Assembly (NCBI GenBank): GCA_023386115.1
Contig: JAEWKL010000732.1
Coordinates: 1 to 18,119 of the forward strand
Reading direction: 5' to 3'
From: Pseudomonadota bacterium
GTDB lineage: Bacteria; Pseudomonadota; Alphaproteobacteria; Rhizobiales; Beijerinckiaceae
Length of the DNA stretch: 18,119 bases
Shown here: positions 16,701 through 18,119 of the stretch, piece by piece
Position numbering within the stretch: position 1 is the stretch's first letter
Layout of the letters: every line of letters begins with the position of its first letter
The notes under the pieces: model-generated
What the model was told of the DNA's origin: nothing
Seen by the model: only the letters and a program-made list of their open reading frames with translations
The model's database searches: none
Translations under genes and position numbers: made by a program

Positions 16701-17006
16701 ACACGGCTCGTCACGCCGCTCGGCCCTCAACTCGACGACTTTGCCGACACCGCTGCCGTGGTTGCGCGGCTCGATCTCGTGGTGATGACCGACAGCGCGG
16801 TCGCCCATCTGGCAGGCGCCCTCGGGCGTCCGGTTTGGAACCTTGTGCAGCAGGTGCCCTACTGGATCTACGGACATTCCGGTGACGCAACGCCCTGGTA
16901 CCCGACGATGCGCTTGTTCCGTCAGGGGCGGGACCGGGCCTGGGAGCCTGTCTTCGCCCGTGCTGCTGACGCCCTGCGCCGGCTGGCCTCCGATCGCGTG
17001 CCCTGA
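13734..17006 (+). CDS. Tandem TPR - GT9-like double glycosyltransferase
   Basis: A 1090-residue protein made of two similar units. Unit 1 has TPR repeats at about 1-290 and a GT9 (heptosyltransferase-like, GT-B) domain with EEEQGLGDAIQFIRYARPL near 320, VGLVWAGSPGHP, and ITCCTAPAHLAGALG near 507. A disordered, charged linker spans about 580-655. Unit 2 repeats the pattern: TPRs at 660-800, TVEQGFGDALLAARY near 834, VGIVWSGRESFG, and MTDSAVAHLAGALG near 1018. Both units end in TPWYPTMRLFRQ, encoded by 36-nt stretches (15366-15401 and 16890-16925) that agree at 33 positions. The usual acidic residue in D(T/S)AVAHLAGALG is replaced by Cys in unit 1, so that half may be inactive or altered. GT9 members commonly use ADP-heptose, which the hldDE genes here would supply; this link is inference. 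Confidence 0.85.
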   Translation: MTEAARRAREAVLDSARAHAAAGRLDEARIAHRAVLATDPDCTEAGGLLGHLDATLARKAQDRQANRDETEGDNAHDPFPTAVRTSSVGVTEKPSAPGGLAALALERGDDTEAVLLLRRHLALLPDDGKARLGLVEALMRAGRPAEAEPELTAFARRYPEDWRSLSNLGVLRKNLGRSAAAEAAYRRALVLMPSDPGLLGNTGFALARMPGREAEAELWLRRGVALGGNAPQGLVDLAGFLAEQGREDEAEALCRAALSRDPEHVKAHLILAFSQLARGALEAGFRTYEWRRRLPGWAAHRAPEAPDWTGDDPAGRTILIEEEQGLGDAIQFIRYARPLRRRGARAIAACRPALQRLFSTMPDLDAVTGLDGPALPHDAQALLLSLPHLLGPEAGTAPGTVPYLKAEPAHVVRWRARLAAAAVLGRPFRVGLVWAGSPGHPDDARRSPGLAALADLLDVPSVQTVLLQAGPGRADLGQVPLPSHCLDLGPDLADLADTAAAMAALDLVITCCTAPAHLAGALGCPVWNLLAFAPDWRWGRQGETTPWYPTMRLFRQPRPGAWASVAAEVRAALAVAAAPGAPPLCDLRPDPAGELPAGAPAGEREGPFAPGDTGWPEPNTDEAERHGTREVRGRPGHLTRVTESAKHDADAQLPSGQLTNEQLLAQAEAALAADPTDPCALSLLGVLQRREGRHEAAIAFHWRALERAPERAAIWSNLGNALRDCGRFDEAAAAHEQALRLAPADQTLIFNAAITFRQSGAFTDALALLERAAALAPATADLIWERALARLQIGDYDGGLRDYEARFGIASYRNRILHGPRWDGGDLAGRTLLITVEQGFGDALLAARYVPLVAERGGRIILECHPELRRILAGLPVAALADPGAPLPAFDLQISQMSLAGLFGTRAGTVPPPVRLSLPESAQRKADALLGPADGTLRVGIVWSGRESFGENHLRATRLAPFLRFAEIPSVRLYSLQKGGPADELNGSLTRLVTPLGPQLDDFADTAAVVARLDLVVMTDSAVAHLAGALGRPVWNLVQQVPYWIYGHSGDATPWYPTMRLFRQGRDRAWEPVFARAADALRRLASDRVP

Positions 17007-17062
17007 TACGTCCCGGCGCCTGGCAGGACGGGAGATCGAACCTGCCGCGCGAGGCACGGCCG

Positions 17063-17077
17063 AAGGAGGATTGCGTG
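17063..17077 (+). promoter_or_regulatory. Ribosome binding site for the 93-residue protein
   Basis: AAGGAGG at 17063-17069 is a near-perfect Shine-Dalgarno five bases before GTG 17075. It is the main reason for accepting this small frame as a gene. The 68-bp gap before GTG 17075 contains no clear terminator, so read-through from the gene upstream is likely. Confidence 0.65.
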
Positions 17078-17356
17078 GACTACTTCAGGATGGTCGAGGA
17101 CAGCTGGGAGCTGAGCGACGCGATCCGCGACTACGTGAGCAAGGCCGGCCGCGACGTTCCATTCTCGGAGCTGTGGGAGAAGATCCTCGCCCCCTCCCCC
17201 CTGGTCGACCAGGCCCGCACCCTCGGCGAGGAGGGCGTCGCCAAGGGCCGCATCTTCCTGAACTCGCCTTACGGCCTGCAATTCCGACCCGACCACAAGG
17301 ATTGGATCCCCTTCCGGCACGGGCCGGTCGACCTCTCCGCCGAGCCCCTGCCTTAA
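17075..17356 (+). CDS. Small conserved-looking protein of unknown function
   Basis: A 93-residue soluble protein that I do not recognise. It has no signal peptide, membrane segment, cysteine or TPR motif. It starts MDYFRMVEDSWELSDAIRDY and has an amphipathic acidic N-terminal half, a central GEEGVAKGRIFLNSPYGLQ and a Pro/His/Trp-containing tail (DHKDWIPFRHGP). It is markedly poorer in alanine and richer in Lys, Phe and Tyr than its neighbours, which argues against a chance GC-frame ORF. A strong Shine-Dalgarno (AAGGAGG) precedes its GTG start. Its TAA stop merges with the ribosome site of the next gene (TAAGGAGG), implying an operon with the TPR-glycosyltransferase genes. It could be an accessory or regulatory partner of the transferases, or an acceptor, but nothing shows which. 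Confidence 0.75.
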   Translation: MDYFRMVEDSWELSDAIRDYVSKAGRDVPFSELWEKILAPSPLVDQARTLGEEGVAKGRIFLNSPYGLQFRPDHKDWIPFRHGPVDLSAEPLP

Positions 17357-17366
17357 GGAGGCGCCC

Positions 17367-18119
17367 GTGACCGGCCGGGCCCTGTTCGGCGCCGGGCTCG
17401 CCCGACACCGGGATGGCGCCCTGGCGGACGCCGCCCTCCTCTACCGCCATGCCCTTGCGAATGAGCCCCGCCTGCCCGAGGCCTGGCACATGCTCGGGGT
17501 GGCGGAGGCGCAGGCGGGACGGCTCGACCCGGGACTCGGCTTGATCGGGCGGGCGTTGCAGCTCGCGCCCGGACTCGTCGAGGCGTGGCAGAACCGGATC
17601 GCCCTGCTCGCCGCGGCGGACCGCAGGGACGAGGCGGTCGCGAATGGGCGGGGCCTCCTGCAACACGTCCCGGATCATGGTCCGACCTGGCTGCGTCTCG
17701 GCACCCTCCTGGCGCAGGGCGGGCCTGGGCAAGGCGCGGCCGCCATCGCCGCCTTCGGGCGCGCGACGCGCCTCATGCCCATCGCTCCCGAGGCGTGGCG
17801 CGGGCTCGGCCTTGCCCTGCGGGAGGCCGAGCAGCTCGATGCGGCGCTCGATGCGCTGCGCCGCGCCCGTGCGCTCCAGCCGGATGCGGAAGCGGAGATG
17901 AGCCTCGGCAACGCCCTTCTCAACCGGGGCGAGCGCGCCAAGGCTCTCGTCCATCAGCTGCGCGCCGTATGCCTCGCCCCCGGCAGCCCGGAATGCTGGT
18001 ACAATCTCGGCCTCACCCGCCACGCCCGCGGCGAGACCGAGGCCGCCCTGCTCTGCAACCAGCGCGCGGTTGGGCTCGGGCTAGGGCTCGCGCGCACCCG
18101 GCTCGCCGCGGCGCTGACC
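17367..18119 (+). CDS. TPR-repeat protein, 5' part only (runs off the window)
   Basis: An open frame of 251 codons from GTG 17367 to the window's end with no stop. It is preceded by AAGGAGG (17355-17361) with a five-base gap. The protein starts with TGRALFGAGLARHRDGALAD and is built of successive repeats of about 34 residues with TPR spacing: AWHMLGVAEAQAGRL, TWLRLGTLLAQGG, AWRGLGLALREAEQL, EMSLGNALLNRGERAKAL and CWYNLGLTRHARGETEAAL. At least six repeats are present. By analogy with its neighbours it probably continues into a glycosyltransferase domain, but that part is outside the window. It lies 10 bp downstream of the 93-residue gene, so it is almost certainly in the same operon. Confidence 0.85.
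   Translation, partial: MTGRALFGAGLARHRDGALADAALLYRHALANEPRLPEAWHMLGVAEAQAGRLDPGLGLIGRALQLAPGLVEAWQNRIALLAAADRRDEAVANGRGLLQHVPDHGPTWLRLGTLLAQGGPGQGAAAIAAFGRATRLMPIAPEAWRGLGLALREAEQLDAALDALRRARALQPDAEAEMSLGNALLNRGERAKALVHQLRAVCLAPGSPECWYNLGLTRHARGETEAALLCNQRAVGLGLGLARTRLAAALT

Noticed and set aside
1..18119. CRISPR arrays, tRNA or rRNA genes, riboswitches
   Set aside because: I saw no regularly spaced repeats, and no tRNA- or rRNA-like sequence in the non-coding gaps. The gaps are too short or lack the expected structures.

Overview
The window looks like chromosomal DNA from a high-GC alphaproteobacterium, most likely Methylobacterium or a close relative. The signs are strong G/C third positions, frequent GTG starts, long GC-driven shadow ORFs on the opposite strand, and a set of TPR-glycosyltransferase fusion proteins of a kind I associate with that group. 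This assignment is inference and cannot be checked here.

The left edge (1-535) is a rearrangement scar. It holds the start of an IS630-type transposase cut off near base 126, then the C-terminal end of a D-amino-acid-oxidase-like FAD enzyme on the minus strand. An 86-bp segment with imperfect inverted ends lies exactly where that oxidase remnant breaks off. The rest is a surface-glycan or glycoprotein biosynthesis locus: a GT8-like glycosyltransferase (536-1399); a TPR plus GT61 (DUF563) transferase (1447-3381); on the minus strand, a sugar C-methyltransferase of the TylC3/TcaB9 type whose 3' end overlaps the GT61 gene by 102 bp (3280-4644); then, divergently, hldD (4755-5735), a 515-bp spacer with an AT-rich island, and hldE (6254-7678).

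The right half is dominated by very large multidomain proteins. On the minus strand there is a GT2 - TPR - GT11 (fucosyltransferase-like) fusion (7690-10521). Divergent from it on the plus strand are a GT4 - helical repeat - GT17 fusion (10681-13737), a protein with two successive TPR + GT9-like units (13734-17006, start overlapping the previous stop), an unrecognised 93-residue protein (17075-17356), and the first 251 codons of another TPR protein that runs off the window (17367-18119).

Functionally, HldE and HldD give ADP-L-glycero-beta-D-manno-heptose, and the C-methyltransferase may branch a keto-sugar nucleotide. The transferases could build a heptose-containing glycan on lipid or, given how many carry TPR arrays, on protein. 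The main point of interest is the repeated architecture: three neighbouring genes each encode two catalytic glycosyltransferase domains joined by a TPR or helical-repeat spacer, and each uses a different pair of GT families.
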